From NCBI RefSeq assembly GCF_020687695.1, contig NZ_JAJEWL010000001.1, forward strand, positions 372,001 to 436,000: a stretch of DNA of 64,000 nucleotides, given 5' to 3'. Of this stretch, positions 28,863 through 37,637 are shown piece by piece. The position numbers and the translations under genes were made by a program. Under the pieces are notes generated by a model, which searched no databases, was not told the DNA's origin, and saw only the letters and a list, made by a program, of their open reading frames with translations. The DNA is from Pusillimonas sp. MFBS29 (GTDB lineage: Bacteria; Pseudomonadota; Gammaproteobacteria; Burkholderiales; Burkholderiaceae_B). Within the stretch, counting starts at the first letter, position 1, and each line of letters starts with the position of its first letter.

Positions 28863-30863
28863 ATGAATTCACCTAATCTTTATCTACTGATTGCACTGGC
28901 ACCGTTGGTCGGCGCCATATTGGCCGGCTTTTTCGGTACAGGTTTTCTGGGCCGTTTTGTCAGCCGCAGGGGCTCGCACCTGATCACGATTGCCGGTGTG
29001 CTGATCTCCTTCATTGGTTCGGTCATTGTCCTGTTCCAGGTTCTTGACGGACATACCTTCGACGGCGCACTTTATACGTGGTCGGTCATCGGTACGACCA
29101 AGCTGGAACTGGGCTTCCTGATTGATTCACTCTCGGCACTCATGATGGTCGTGGTGACTTCGGTATCGCTGATGGTGCATATCTACACCATAGGCTATAT
29201 GGCCGATGATCCAGGCTACCAGCGCTTCTTCTCATACATTTCGCTGTTTACCTTTTCCATGCTCATGCTGGTCATGTCCAACAACATGGTTCAGCTGTTC
29301 TTCGGCTGGGAAGCAGTGGGTCTGGTGTCGTATCTGCTGATCGGTTTCTGGTACGAACGGCCAACAGCCATCTTTGCCAACATGAAGGCCTTTCTGGTCA
29401 ACCGTGTGGGTGACTTCGGCTTTGTATTGGGCATAGGGTTGCTGTTTGCCTACGCAGGCAGCATGCACTACGGCGAAATTTTTGCGCAAAGCGATAAGCT
29501 GGCCACAACGATTTTCCCCGGCACTGACTGGCAGATGCTGACTGTAGCTTGCCTGTCCTTGTTTGTGGGCGCCATGGGCAAGTCAGCCCAAGTGCCTTTG
29601 CATAGCTGGTTGCCAGACTCCATGGAAGGCCCCACGCCTATTTCGGCGCTGATTCACGCCGCCACCATGGTGACCGCCGGTATCTTCATGGTTGCACGCT
29701 TCTCGCCCGTGTTCGAACAGTCTGATACAGCCTTGTCCGTCATTATGGTGGTAGGCGCTGTCGGTGCCTTGTTCCTGGGCATCCTGGGCATTATTCAGAA
29801 CGACATCAAGCGCGTCATCGCCTATTCGACTTTGTCGCAGCTGGGCTACATGACTGTGGCGTTGGGTGCTTCGGCTTACTCGGTTGCCATCTTCCACCTC
29901 ATGACGCACGCCTTCTTCAAGGCCTTGCTGTTCCTGGGTGCCGGTTCGGTCATCATGGGCATGCACCATGACCAGGACATCCGCAACATGGGTGGCTTGC
30001 GCAAGTACATGCCCATCACCTGGATCACATTCCTGCTGGGTACACTGGCATTGGTGGGTACGCCGTTCTTCGCAGGCTTCTACTCGAAAGAGCACATTAT
30101 CGAAGCGGCCGGTGCTGCCGATGTATGGGGTGCGAGCTTTGGCTACTACGCCACGCTGATCGGTGTGTTTGTTACCTCGCTGTACTCGTTCCGTGTCTAC
30201 TTCCTGGTCTTCCATGGCAAGGAACGCTTCGATACGCACGGGCACGCCGGACACGGCCACGACGATCACGGCCATCATGGCGGCACGCCGCACGAATCGC
30301 CCTGGGTGGTGACCCTGCCATTGGCGCTGCTGGCCATCCCGTCTGTGGTGGCGGGCGCCTGGCTCATCGACCCCTTGCTGTTTGGCAGCTTCTTTGACGG
30401 CGTCATTGCCGTATTCCCGGCGCATCCGGCCATGGCCGAGCTCGCCTCGCACTGGCATGGCTGGGTGGCATATGCCTTGCACGGTTTCGTAACGGTACCG
30501 TTCTGGCTCATGATTGCCGGCTTTGTGGTGGCCTGGTACTGCTATATGGTCAATCCCAAGCTGCCTGCAACCATTCAGCGCAGCCTGTCGGGCATCAATC
30601 GCATACTCGAAAACAAGTACTACGCCGACTGGTTCAATGAACAGGTGGTGGCACGCGGTGCGCGCTGCCTGGGTCATGGTTTCTGGAAGGTGGGTGATCG
30701 TGGTCTGATCGATGGCGTGCTGGTCAATGGCAGTGCCCGCGTAGTGGGCTGGGTAGCGGCGATCAGCCGGCACCTGCAGTCTGGCTATATCTATCACTAT
30801 GCCTTTGCGATGATCATCGGGATCATGGCTTTACTCTCCTTTTTTGTACTGACGGTTAACTGA
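28863..30863 (+). CDS. nuoL: NADH-quinone oxidoreductase subunit L
   Basis: 666 residues, distal antiporter-like proton pump with the lateral helix near the C-terminus. Motifs GWEAVGLVSYLLIGFWYERP (TM5 glutamate, about 140-160) and AQVPLHSWLPDSMEGPTPIS (about 240-260) are present. The ATG at 28863 is chosen over an upstream in-frame start that would lie inside nuoK. A histidine-rich loop (about residues 455-480; HGHAGHGHDDHGHHGG) interrupts the usual sequence. The stop overlaps the nuoM ATG by one base. Confidence 0.96.
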   Translation: MNSPNLYLLIALAPLVGAILAGFFGTGFLGRFVSRRGSHLITIAGVLISFIGSVIVLFQVLDGHTFDGALYTWSVIGTTKLELGFLIDSLSALMMVVVTSVSLMVHIYTIGYMADDPGYQRFFSYISLFTFSMLMLVMSNNMVQLFFGWEAVGLVSYLLIGFWYERPTAIFANMKAFLVNRVGDFGFVLGIGLLFAYAGSMHYGEIFAQSDKLATTIFPGTDWQMLTVACLSLFVGAMGKSAQVPLHSWLPDSMEGPTPISALIHAATMVTAGIFMVARFSPVFEQSDTALSVIMVVGAVGALFLGILGIIQNDIKRVIAYSTLSQLGYMTVALGASAYSVAIFHLMTHAFFKALLFLGAGSVIMGMHHDQDIRNMGGLRKYMPITWITFLLGTLALVGTPFFAGFYSKEHIIEAAGAADVWGASFGYYATLIGVFVTSLYSFRVYFLVFHGKERFDTHGHAGHGHDDHGHHGGTPHESPWVVTLPLALLAIPSVVAGAWLIDPLLFGSFFDGVIAVFPAHPAMAELASHWHGWVAYALHGFVTVPFWLMIAGFVVAWYCYMVNPKLPATIQRSLSGINRILENKYYADWFNEQVVARGARCLGHGFWKVGDRGLIDGVLVNGSARVVGWVAAISRHLQSGYIYHYAFAMIIGIMALLSFFVLTVN

Positions 30864-32362
30864 TGGCTAGCGATATGGCGTCTTCTACTCTTCCCTGGTT
30901 AACGCTTTCAATCTTCGTCCCTATTGTGGCGGGGCTGATAGTCCTGCTGCTGGGTCGCGATGACCGGCCGGAACTTACACGCATGTTGTCGTTGGTGGGT
31001 TCGGTTGCCGGCTTTCTGGTAACACTGCCGCTGTATTTCGGTTTCAACCCCGATACGGCCGACATGCAATTCGTTGAGAAAGCGAGCTGGATCGAAACCT
31101 TTGCAGTGAACTACCATCTGGGCATTGATGGCATTTCGCTCTGGTTCGTACTGCTCACGGCCTTCATCACCATTATCGTGGTGCTGGCGGGCTGGCAGGT
31201 CATCACCAGCAGGGTCTCGCAATACATGGCGGCCTTCCTGATTCTGTCTGGCCTCATGGTGGGCGTATTCGCCGCACTCGACGGCATGCTGTTCTACGTG
31301 TTCTTCGAAGCCACGCTTATCCCCATGTACCTGATCATCGGTGTTTGGGGCGGGCCCAATCGTGTGTACGCAGCGTTCAAGTTCTTCCTGTACACCCTGA
31401 TGGGCTCCTTGCTCACGCTGATCGCCTTCATTTATTTGTGGCACGCGGCAGACGGCTCATTCGACATCCAGGCCTGGCATCAGCTCCCGCTGGGCATGAC
31501 GCCGCAAATACTGATTTTCATCGCCTTGTTTGCCGCCTTTGCCGTCAAGGTACCAATGTGGCCGGTGCACACATGGTTGCCTGATGCTCACGTCGAAGCC
31601 CCTACAGGTGGTTCGGTTGTGCTGGCCGCCATCATGCTGAAGCTGGGTGCCTATGGCTTCTTGCGCTTTTCGCTGCCCATCGCACCTGATGCGTCGCACA
31701 GCCTGGCCGGTATCGTCATTGCGTTGTCGCTGATTGCCGTCATCTACATTGGCCTGGTCGCCATTGTTCAGGACGACATGAAGAAACTCGTGGCGTACTC
31801 GTCGGTGGCGCACATGGGTTTCGTGACCCTGGGTTTCTTCATCTTCAATACTGCGGGCCTGGAAGGCGCCATCGTCCAGATGATTTCGCACGGTTTCGTG
31901 TCGGGCGCCATGTTCCTGTGCATAGGCGTGCTCTACGACCGCCTGCACACCCGCCGTATCGACGACTACGGTGGCGTCATCCACGTCATGCCGCGCTTTG
32001 CAACGTTCTTCCTGCTTTTTTCCATGGCCAACGCGGGCTTGCCTGCCACCAGTGGTTTCGTGGGTGAATTCACGGTCATCATGGGTGCCGTCGAGTACAA
32101 CTACTGGATCGGCCTGCTGGCCGCGACCGCCCTGATACTGGGTGCGTCGTACTCGCTGTGGATGTACAAGCGCGTTACGTTCGGCGCCATTGCCAACGAC
32201 AATGTCCGGGGTATGTCCGATCTGAGCTCGCGCGAGTTCTTCATCATGGGCATCATGGCGATTGCCGTCCTCTTCATGGGCATTTATCCCAAGCCGTTTA
32301 CAGATGTTATGCACGTGTCGGTAGAAGCACTGCTGCAGCATGTCTCTATCTCGAAACTGTAG
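30863..32362 (+). CDS. nuoM: NADH-quinone oxidoreductase subunit M
   Basis: 499 residues, antiporter-like proton-pumping subunit. Key stretches are FFEATLIPMYLIIGVWGG (TM5 glutamate, about 150-167) and VKVPMWPVHTWLPDAHVEAP (about 230-249, conserved Lys). Normal length with about 14 helices. Confidence 0.97.
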   Translation: MASDMASSTLPWLTLSIFVPIVAGLIVLLLGRDDRPELTRMLSLVGSVAGFLVTLPLYFGFNPDTADMQFVEKASWIETFAVNYHLGIDGISLWFVLLTAFITIIVVLAGWQVITSRVSQYMAAFLILSGLMVGVFAALDGMLFYVFFEATLIPMYLIIGVWGGPNRVYAAFKFFLYTLMGSLLTLIAFIYLWHAADGSFDIQAWHQLPLGMTPQILIFIALFAAFAVKVPMWPVHTWLPDAHVEAPTGGSVVLAAIMLKLGAYGFLRFSLPIAPDASHSLAGIVIALSLIAVIYIGLVAIVQDDMKKLVAYSSVAHMGFVTLGFFIFNTAGLEGAIVQMISHGFVSGAMFLCIGVLYDRLHTRRIDDYGGVIHVMPRFATFFLLFSMANAGLPATSGFVGEFTVIMGAVEYNYWIGLLAATALILGASYSLWMYKRVTFGAIANDNVRGMSDLSSREFFIMGIMAIAVLFMGIYPKPFTDVMHVSVEALLQHVSISKL

Positions 32363-32374
32363 GCCTCAAATACT

Positions 32375-33856
32375 ATGCAAAATCCATTTGACTTCGCCTT
32401 GGCTGCGCCCGAGATTACGCTACTTGTTCTGGCGACCATCGTGCTGTTGCTCGATGCCTTCAACAAGACCGAGTCCCGTCATACCACGTTCACACTCAGC
32501 ATCGGTACGCTGCTGGTGCTTACCGTCGTTTCGCTGTGGCAGTGGAGCGGCGACGTGCAGGGCAACTCCTTCGGTGGCCTGTATGTCGTTGACTCGCTTT
32601 CCCACTTCCTGAAAGTGCTGTCTTATATTGCTGTTGCCGCCACGCTTATCTATGGGCGTGAATACGCGGAACAGCGCGATATGCTCAAGAACGGCGGTGA
32701 ATTCTATTCGCTGACGCTGTTTGCCTTGCTGGGCCAGATGGTCATGATTTCAGCCGGCAGCATGCTGACCGTGTACCTGGGTGTCGAGCTCATGTCGTTC
32801 GCGCTGTACGCCCTGGTGGCTCTGCGCCGCGATGACGTCAAGGCCACTGAAGCAGCCATGAAGTATTTCGTTCTGGGTGCGCTCGCTTCCGGCGTATTGC
32901 TGTACGGCATGTCCATGATTTATGGCGCCACCGGCCAGCTTGACCTGCGTCTGATTGCCCAAGTCATCAGCAGCGGCAATGCCGAGCGCCTGCCTTTGGT
33001 ATTTGGCGTGGTGTTCATTGTTTCCGGCCTGGCATTCAAACTGGCCGCGGCTCCTTTCCACATGTGGACACCCGACGTCTATCAGGGCGCTCCCACTGCC
33101 GTTACGCTGATCGTCAGCGCCGCACCCAAGCTGGCAGCACTGGCCATTACCTTGCGCCTGCTTATTGAAGGCCTGCACGGCATCGCGATAGACTGGCAGC
33201 CCATGTTGCTGGTTATGGCTGTCCTGTCGCTGGCGATTGGTAACCTGGCTGCCATTGCGCAAACCAACTTCAAGCGCATGCTGGCCTACTCGACGATTTC
33301 CCATATGGGTTTCGTCATGCTTGGGCTTTTGTCCGGTGTTGGTCAGGATCAGGCCGTGACAGGCTGGGCCTATGGCTCGTCGCTGTTCTACATAGTCATC
33401 TATGTACTGACCACTCTGGTGACCTTCGGTCTGATCATGCTGCTTAGCCGCCGTGGCTTCGAATGCGAAGAAATCAACGACCTGAAGGGACTGAACCGCC
33501 GTAGCCCCATCATGGCTGCCATGCTCTTGCTTGCCATGTTCTCGTTGGCCGGTATTCCGCCTCTGGCCGGCTTTTACGCCAAACTGGCTGTTCTGCAAGC
33601 CTTGGTCGGCGCGGGTCATGTAGCGATTGCTGTCGTTGCGGTGATTTTTTCGCTGATCGGCGCCTTCTATTACCTGCGTGTCGTCAAGGTGGCTTACTTC
33701 GATGAACCGGAAGGCGAAATCGCGCCCATCAGCAACGGCGTGATCACCAGCGGCCTGATGTCGGTCAATGGCCTGCTCATCATTGCCTTGGGCGTGCTGC
33801 CCAGCGGTTTGATGACACTATGCGTGCAGGTGATCGAAGGCTCGTTGAAGTTCTGA
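32375..33856 (+). CDS. nuoN: NADH-quinone oxidoreductase subunit N
   Basis: 493 residues, antiporter-like subunit proximal to NuoK. Visible: [19 protein letters not shown] (TM5 glutamate, about 131-149), [20 protein letters not shown] (about 223-242) and [20 protein letters not shown]. Last of the 14 nuo genes; a DUF2818 gene follows after 4 bases. Confidence 0.96.
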   Translation: MQNPFDFALAAPEITLLVLATIVLLLDAFNKTESRHTTFTLSIGTLLVLTVVSLWQWSGDVQGNSFGGLYVVDSLSHFLKVLSYIAVAATLIYGREYAEQRDMLKNGGEFYSLTLFALLGQMVMISAGSMLTVYLGVELMSFALYALVALRRDDVKATEAAMKYFVLGALASGVLLYGMSMIYGATGQLDLRLIAQVISSGNAERLPLVFGVVFIVSGLAFKLAAAPFHMWTPDVYQGAPTAVTLIVSAAPKLAALAITLRLLIEGLHGIAIDWQPMLLVMAVLSLAIGNLAAIAQTNFKRMLAYSTISHMGFVMLGLLSGVGQDQAVTGWAYGSSLFYIVIYVLTTLVTFGLIMLLSRRGFECEEINDLKGLNRRSPIMAAMLLLAMFSLAGIPPLAGFYAKLAVLQALVGAGHVAIAVVAVIFSLIGAFYYLRVVKVAYFDEPEGEIAPISNGVITSGLMSVNGLLIIALGVLPSGLMTLCVQVIEGSLKF

Positions 33857-33860
33857 TTCC

Positions 33861-34409
33861 ATGAACCAGTCACTTGCCGTCTGGACAGTCATCGTACTGT
33901 CCTTGATTACTGCCAATCTGCCATTCGTGCTGCAGCGCCGCTTTCTTGTTTTGCCCTGGACGCAAGCAGGAGAGTCGCGCCGACCCGCCTGGCTGCAATG
34001 GCTGGTATCTCTGGTGTTTTTCGGTCTTCTGCTGGGCCTGGCGTATTTGGCCTACCTCACAATAGGGCGGGCCTATTTCATGGCCTCGGACCTTGCGTCA
34101 GTAGCGTTGTTCGTGGGCAAGCTGGTGCTGACCGTAGGCCTGGTGGCTCTCTTGCTGGCCTTGCCAGGCCGGCGCAATCAAGAACAGTCTGGCCAGAAGT
34201 CCTTTCTGGCACGCATGCTCGAACTTCTGGTTTTTTACGGCCTGGTCGGTGCGCTGGGGTTTGCCTTTGAAATCAATATGGGCAATCTGTTCACCCAGAC
34301 CTGGGAGTTCTACGCGATTACGCTGAGCCTGTTCCTGGTGCTGGGTTATCCGGGTTTCGTGTACCGTTACCTGCTGCGCCGCCCCAAGCCGAAGCGCCAG
34401 CCGGCCTGA
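33861..34409 (+). CDS. DUF2818 family membrane protein
   Basis: 182 residues. An N-terminal part with LITANLPFVLQRRFLVLPW and four or five hydrophobic helices. Genes of this family sit directly after nuoN in many Burkholderiales, and here it begins 4 bases after the nuoN stop, so a role linked to complex I assembly or stability is a reasonable guess; no function is established. Region after about residue 80 (further helices, ending in a basic tail RRPKPKRQPA) extends beyond the short DUF2818 core, which is about 90-100 residues. Confidence 0.7.
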   Translation: MNQSLAVWTVIVLSLITANLPFVLQRRFLVLPWTQAGESRRPAWLQWLVSLVFFGLLLGLAYLAYLTIGRAYFMASDLASVALFVGKLVLTVGLVALLLALPGRRNQEQSGQKSFLARMLELLVFYGLVGALGFAFEINMGNLFTQTWEFYAITLSLFLVLGYPGFVYRYLLRRPKPKRQPA

Positions 34410-34497
34410 GTCTGACAGCGGTTGAGTTTTGCCGCGCGAGGCCGGCAGTTTTGAATCGTTTCTACCGCTATTTCCAGGCTTACTGCTCATTACGTCT

Positions 34498-35349
34498 ATG
34501 ACTCATCTTATTCTGCAGGCCCCCAATCTCGTATCGGCCAATATTGAAAAGATTGCTGCTATTGCCAGTGCTGCAGGGGTGCAGGAATTGGGCAATACGG
34601 CTGTGCGACTGCTGGATGTTGATGACCAGGCGCGTACTGAAGTACAGGCATGTTGTGAAGAATTTCGCATGGATTATGCTTTCTTCGAACAGATTACGCG
34701 CCTGCGTGATTGCCGGATACTGGCAATGGATATGGATTCGACGCTCGTCAATATTGAGTGCATAGATGAAATTGCCGATATGGTGGGTCGCAAGGAGCAG
34801 GTTTCGGCCATTACCGAGGCGGCGATGCGCGGCGAGATCAAGGATTTTTCAGAAAGTCTGATCAGGCGGGTAGCGTTACTGAAAGGCGTGCCTGTGTCGG
34901 CGCTGGAGCAGGTGTATGAAGAGCGTCTGCGCTTGAACCCTGGTGCCGGGAATCTGGTTGCCACTGCAAAGCGTAACGGTTTGAAGACGTTGCTGGTGTC
35001 GGGTGGATTCACCTTCTTTACCGAGCGTCTGAAGGAAAGGCTGGGCCTGGATGCCTGTCATGCCAATGTGCTGGAAGTGGCTGATGGTGTACTGACGGGC
35101 AGGGTGGTCGGCGATATCGTTGACGCTCAGGGCAAGGCAGGGCATTTGCTGGCCCTGGCCGGGCAGCTGTCAGCCGGTCCGGAGCAGATCATTGCCGTTG
35201 GAGACGGCGCCAATGATTTGAAGATGATGGCGCATGCTCATTTTTCGGTGGCTTACCGGGCCAAGCCGGTAGTGCGCGAGCAGGCCCGCTATGCCTTGAA
35301 TGTTGCGCCCCTGGATGGGATTTTGAACTGGTTTCGGTTGAGTCACTGA
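34498..35349 (+). CDS. serB: Phosphoserine phosphatase (HAD superfamily)
   Basis: 283 residues from the ATG at 34498, where family homology begins (MTHLILQAPNL). Last step of serine synthesis: O-phosphoserine to serine plus phosphate. HAD motifs: DMDSTLVNIECIDEIA with nucleophile Asp78 and acid Asp80, LLVSGGFTFFTERL (motif II Ser), and GDGANDLKMMAHA (motif III/IV aspartates). The N-terminal 70 residues form the regulatory lobe and are shorter than in Escherichia coli SerB. It follows the nuo-DUF2818 genes on the same strand with an 88-base gap; read-through is possible. Convergent with the TetR gene. Confidence 0.92.
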   Translation: MTHLILQAPNLVSANIEKIAAIASAAGVQELGNTAVRLLDVDDQARTEVQACCEEFRMDYAFFEQITRLRDCRILAMDMDSTLVNIECIDEIADMVGRKEQVSAITEAAMRGEIKDFSESLIRRVALLKGVPVSALEQVYEERLRLNPGAGNLVATAKRNGLKTLLVSGGFTFFTERLKERLGLDACHANVLEVADGVLTGRVVGDIVDAQGKAGHLLALAGQLSAGPEQIIAVGDGANDLKMMAHAHFSVAYRAKPVVREQARYALNVAPLDGILNWFRLSH

Positions 35350-35365
35350 TACGTCAGCGCTCTAT

Positions 35366-35956
35366 TTATGCGTCAGCAACCGTATCGCCGAGAACCTGGG
35401 CAAGCCAGGTTTCGGCATCAACGTCCTCTGGTATTTGGATCATGTCGTCCAACAGTAACAGCGACAGGCCATGCACCAATGACCAGCGACCCATTGCCTT
35501 GACTTTCCGTTTGTTGGCAGAGTCATCTGACTGAATGTTGCGCATCAAGGCACCGAAAGCGGCTGTCCGTGCCGCATCCAGCTCGGGGCTTCGGCCTTCT
35601 GGTATTTTCATACCGAACATCAGTCGGAACAGCGCGGGGCAATCCAGCGCAAACCGTACATAGGCAATGCCTTGCTGCAGCAGCGGGGCAGTCGTCGGTG
35701 CCGGGGCTTTCTCTGCGGCCTCAAGTCGCGACCGCAGTTGTTGGTAGCCGTCGGTCGCGATGGCGGCGAGCAACGCTTCTTTGTCTGCAAAATGACGGTA
35801 AGGCGCCATGGCTGACACATCAAGGCGACGCGCAAGTTCACGCAATGACCATTCGTGGGGACCCTTTTCGGCCACCAATGCCATGCCGTCGCTCAGCAAG
35901 GCGGCGCGCAGGTCCCCGTGATGATACTTTTTCTTTGAAGCTGACACTGTATACAT
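35366..35956 (-). CDS. TetR-family transcriptional regulator
   Basis: 196 residues. Helix-turn-helix at about 25-55 (WSLRELARRLDVSAMAPYRH, then FADKEALLAAIA), preceded by KKKYHHGDLRAALL, typical of the subgroup with a WHG-type C-terminal ligand domain. It is divergent from an Mpo1-like membrane protein gene with a 58-base spacer that carries repeated TGTAnACATTA sequences, so it probably represses that gene and itself. Ligand unknown. Confidence 0.9.
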   Translation of the reverse strand: MYTVSASKKKYHHGDLRAALLSDGMALVAEKGPHEWSLRELARRLDVSAMAPYRHFADKEALLAAIATDGYQQLRSRLEAAEKAPAPTTAPLLQQGIAYVRFALDCPALFRLMFGMKIPEGRSPELDAARTAAFGALMRNIQSDDSANKRKVKAMGRWSLVHGLSLLLLDDMIQIPEDVDAETWLAQVLGDTVADA

Positions 35957-36001
35957 TAATCCTTAAGATTTAATCCTGCATGATTACATTGTAAACATTA
36001 T
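35948..36001. promoter_or_regulatory. Candidate TetR operators between the regulator and Mpo1-like genes
   Basis: TGTATACATTAA (35948-35959, overlapping the regulator start codon) and TGTAAACATTAT (35990-36001) are near-identical, 42 bp apart (four helical turns). The first contains the palindrome TGTATACA; the second overlaps the palindrome TTACA-T-TGTAA (35984-35994). TTAATCC also occurs twice between them. The layout fits autoregulation and control of the divergent gene. Confidence 0.55.
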
Positions 36002-36014
36002 TCAGGAGTTCACC

Positions 36015-36359
36015 ATGTCACTTCAACAAGTATTGCGTACGCAATGGGATGGTTATCAATGCACGCACGCGACTCGAGCCAATTTTGTCGTGCATTTAAC
36101 TACAGTACCCGTCTTCATGGCGGGTACGCTAGGCTTTATATGTGGTGCGGTTACGCTGTCGATGGGCTACTGTGTGCTGGGGCTGTTTGCCATGGCGGTG
36201 GCTATGGCGGCGCAAGCATGGGGACACAAACACGAGGCACACTCACCCGCGCCATTTACCAGCCGCAGCAACGCATTCGCAAGAATCTTTCTTGAGCAGT
36301 GGGTTACGTTTCCCAAGTATGCGCTGCATGCAGCGTGGCGCACGCTGAGTCGGCGCTAG
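36015..36359 (+). CDS. Small membrane protein, Mpo1-like (DUF962-related)
   Basis: 114 residues with two hydrophobic segments (about 25-45 and 48-68). The pattern Y-x3-H followed by N-x3-H-x3-P (YQCTHATRANFVVHLTTVP, residues 14-32) and GHKHEAHSPAPF (about 70-81) resembles the yeast Mpo1/DUF962 family, whose founding member is an iron-dependent 2-hydroxy fatty acid dioxygenase; the histidines would be metal ligands. AGGAG lies 7 bases before the ATG. Similarity is judged by eye and the function is uncertain. Probably repressed by the adjacent TetR protein. Confidence 0.5.
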   Translation: MSLQQVLRTQWDGYQCTHATRANFVVHLTTVPVFMAGTLGFICGAVTLSMGYCVLGLFAMAVAMAAQAWGHKHEAHSPAPFTSRSNAFARIFLEQWVTFPKYALHAAWRTLSRR

Positions 36360-36385
36360 AGATCGTTAGTCGTGTCTCGGGTCGG

Positions 36386-36628
36386 TTAACTTCTGGATCG
36401 GGCCCTGTACGACTGGAAATACCACGCCAGGACGCTCGCGCTGCAGATGGCGGATAAGGCCAGCGGCAGAAGGAATATCATGTTTTCAAACTGCATGCCT
36501 GTGATGACCTGGTTAGGCATGAATGCAAACGCCGTCAGCATGCTTCCCAAGAACATGGCAATGACTATGCCTGCCACAAGAATAATAAGTTTGTAAAGAC
36601 TAGGCTCGTGTATAGGTGCCTTGTTCAT
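36386..36628 (-). CDS. Small two-helix membrane protein, unknown function
   Basis: 80 residues, with hydrophobic helices at about 12-36 and 48-69 and a basic tail (YRARSRS). The ATG is preceded by GGGGGAC, a usable ribosome binding site. No family was recognised. It stands alone on the minus strand between the Mpo1-like gene and a GNAT gene; the reading frame and hydrophobic pattern support it as a real gene. Confidence 0.55.
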   Translation of the reverse strand: MNKAPIHEPSLYKLIILVAGIVIAMFLGSMLTAFAFMPNQVITGMQFENMIFLLPLALSAICSASVLAWYFQSYRARSRS

Positions 36629-36791
36629 TGTCGTCCCCCGATTGGTTTAGGTTTTTGCCGCTGGCTGATTATGCCGCCGGTATTGCACGAATAATCATCT
36701 GCGAAATTTTTATGTGTTTTTTGCCAGCGTATGTCAAACTAGTTAACAGGTCAAGTCTCGTTTTCCATTGCTATTGCAGTCCAGGTCATTC

Positions 36792-37619
36792 ATGCACGCT
36801 GTGTTCAATCCCATAAGCCCCGACGAAATATTGTTGCCTTTGCGCAGTGCCGAACTGCATCACGGTGCGGCCAGTGTTCAACAGTTGGAGCATCGCAGTT
36901 TCAATGCCTGGCCTGGCGCGCGATGCGCCGTAGCCGGCGATTGGCTGCTGCGTAGCACCAATGGATATACCAAGCGTGCCAATTCCGCTAATGCGTTGCA
37001 GCCGGCTGCGCAATTGGACCCCATGCTTCTGTGGCATATTGAAGCCTGGTACCAGCATCAGCGGCAGCCCAGCATTTTTCGTCTCAGCCCGTTGGCGGAT
37101 TCCACCGTGGATACCGTGCTGGATGAGCATGGCTATCAGTTGATCGAGCCTTCGATCGTCATGCAGCGCGCCGGGCAGGCACAGGATGCCAATTGGCAGC
37201 CGGCGCGGAATGTATGTTTTCGCGTGCAAACGCAGTTGAGCGAACAGTGGCTGAATAGCTACTGTGCTGCCGGCGGGCTCACGCCAACCCGGCAAGATGC
37301 TCTACGCTTGATTCAGCAGTCCATAACCATGCCATGTGCATACGCCTCTATCGAGTACGAGGGCGAGTGCTGTGCCTGGGGTTTGGCAGTGCTGGAGCGG
37401 GAAGCGGCCGGGCTTTACGAGGTGATGGTGCTCCCGTCGTGTCGTGGCAAGGGGTTGGGGCGGCAGTTGCTGTACGGTTTGCTGCAATGGGCGGCCAGGC
37501 AAGGCGCTACGCACACAGACCTTCAGGTGACCGGCGGCAATGCGACCGCGCAGCAGCTTTACACCAGCCTGGGCTTTCAGGCGGTGTATGGGTATCACTA
37601 TCGGGTGAAGCCGCGCTGA
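36792..37619 (+). CDS. GNAT-family N-acetyltransferase
   Basis: 275 residues. The C-terminal half (about 150-270) is a GNAT fold: the acetyl-CoA loop is seen in VLPSCRGKGLGRQLLYGLL and the end GNATAQQLYTSLGFQAVYGY is typical. The N-terminal half (residues 1-140) is a second, degenerate GNAT-like domain with SFNAWPGARCAVAGDWLLRS and NGYTKRANSAN, a combination seen in a conserved proteobacterial family. The ATG at 36792 follows AGG by 6 bases. Acceptor substrate unknown. Convergent with mfd, 18 bases apart. Confidence 0.85.
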   Translation: MHAVFNPISPDEILLPLRSAELHHGAASVQQLEHRSFNAWPGARCAVAGDWLLRSTNGYTKRANSANALQPAAQLDPMLLWHIEAWYQHQRQPSIFRLSPLADSTVDTVLDEHGYQLIEPSIVMQRAGQAQDANWQPARNVCFRVQTQLSEQWLNSYCAAGGLTPTRQDALRLIQQSITMPCAYASIEYEGECCAWGLAVLEREAAGLYEVMVLPSCRGKGLGRQLLYGLLQWAARQGATHTDLQVTGGNATAQQLYTSLGFQAVYGYHYRVKPR

Positions 37620-37637
37620 ACGGAGTGCCGCCGAAAA

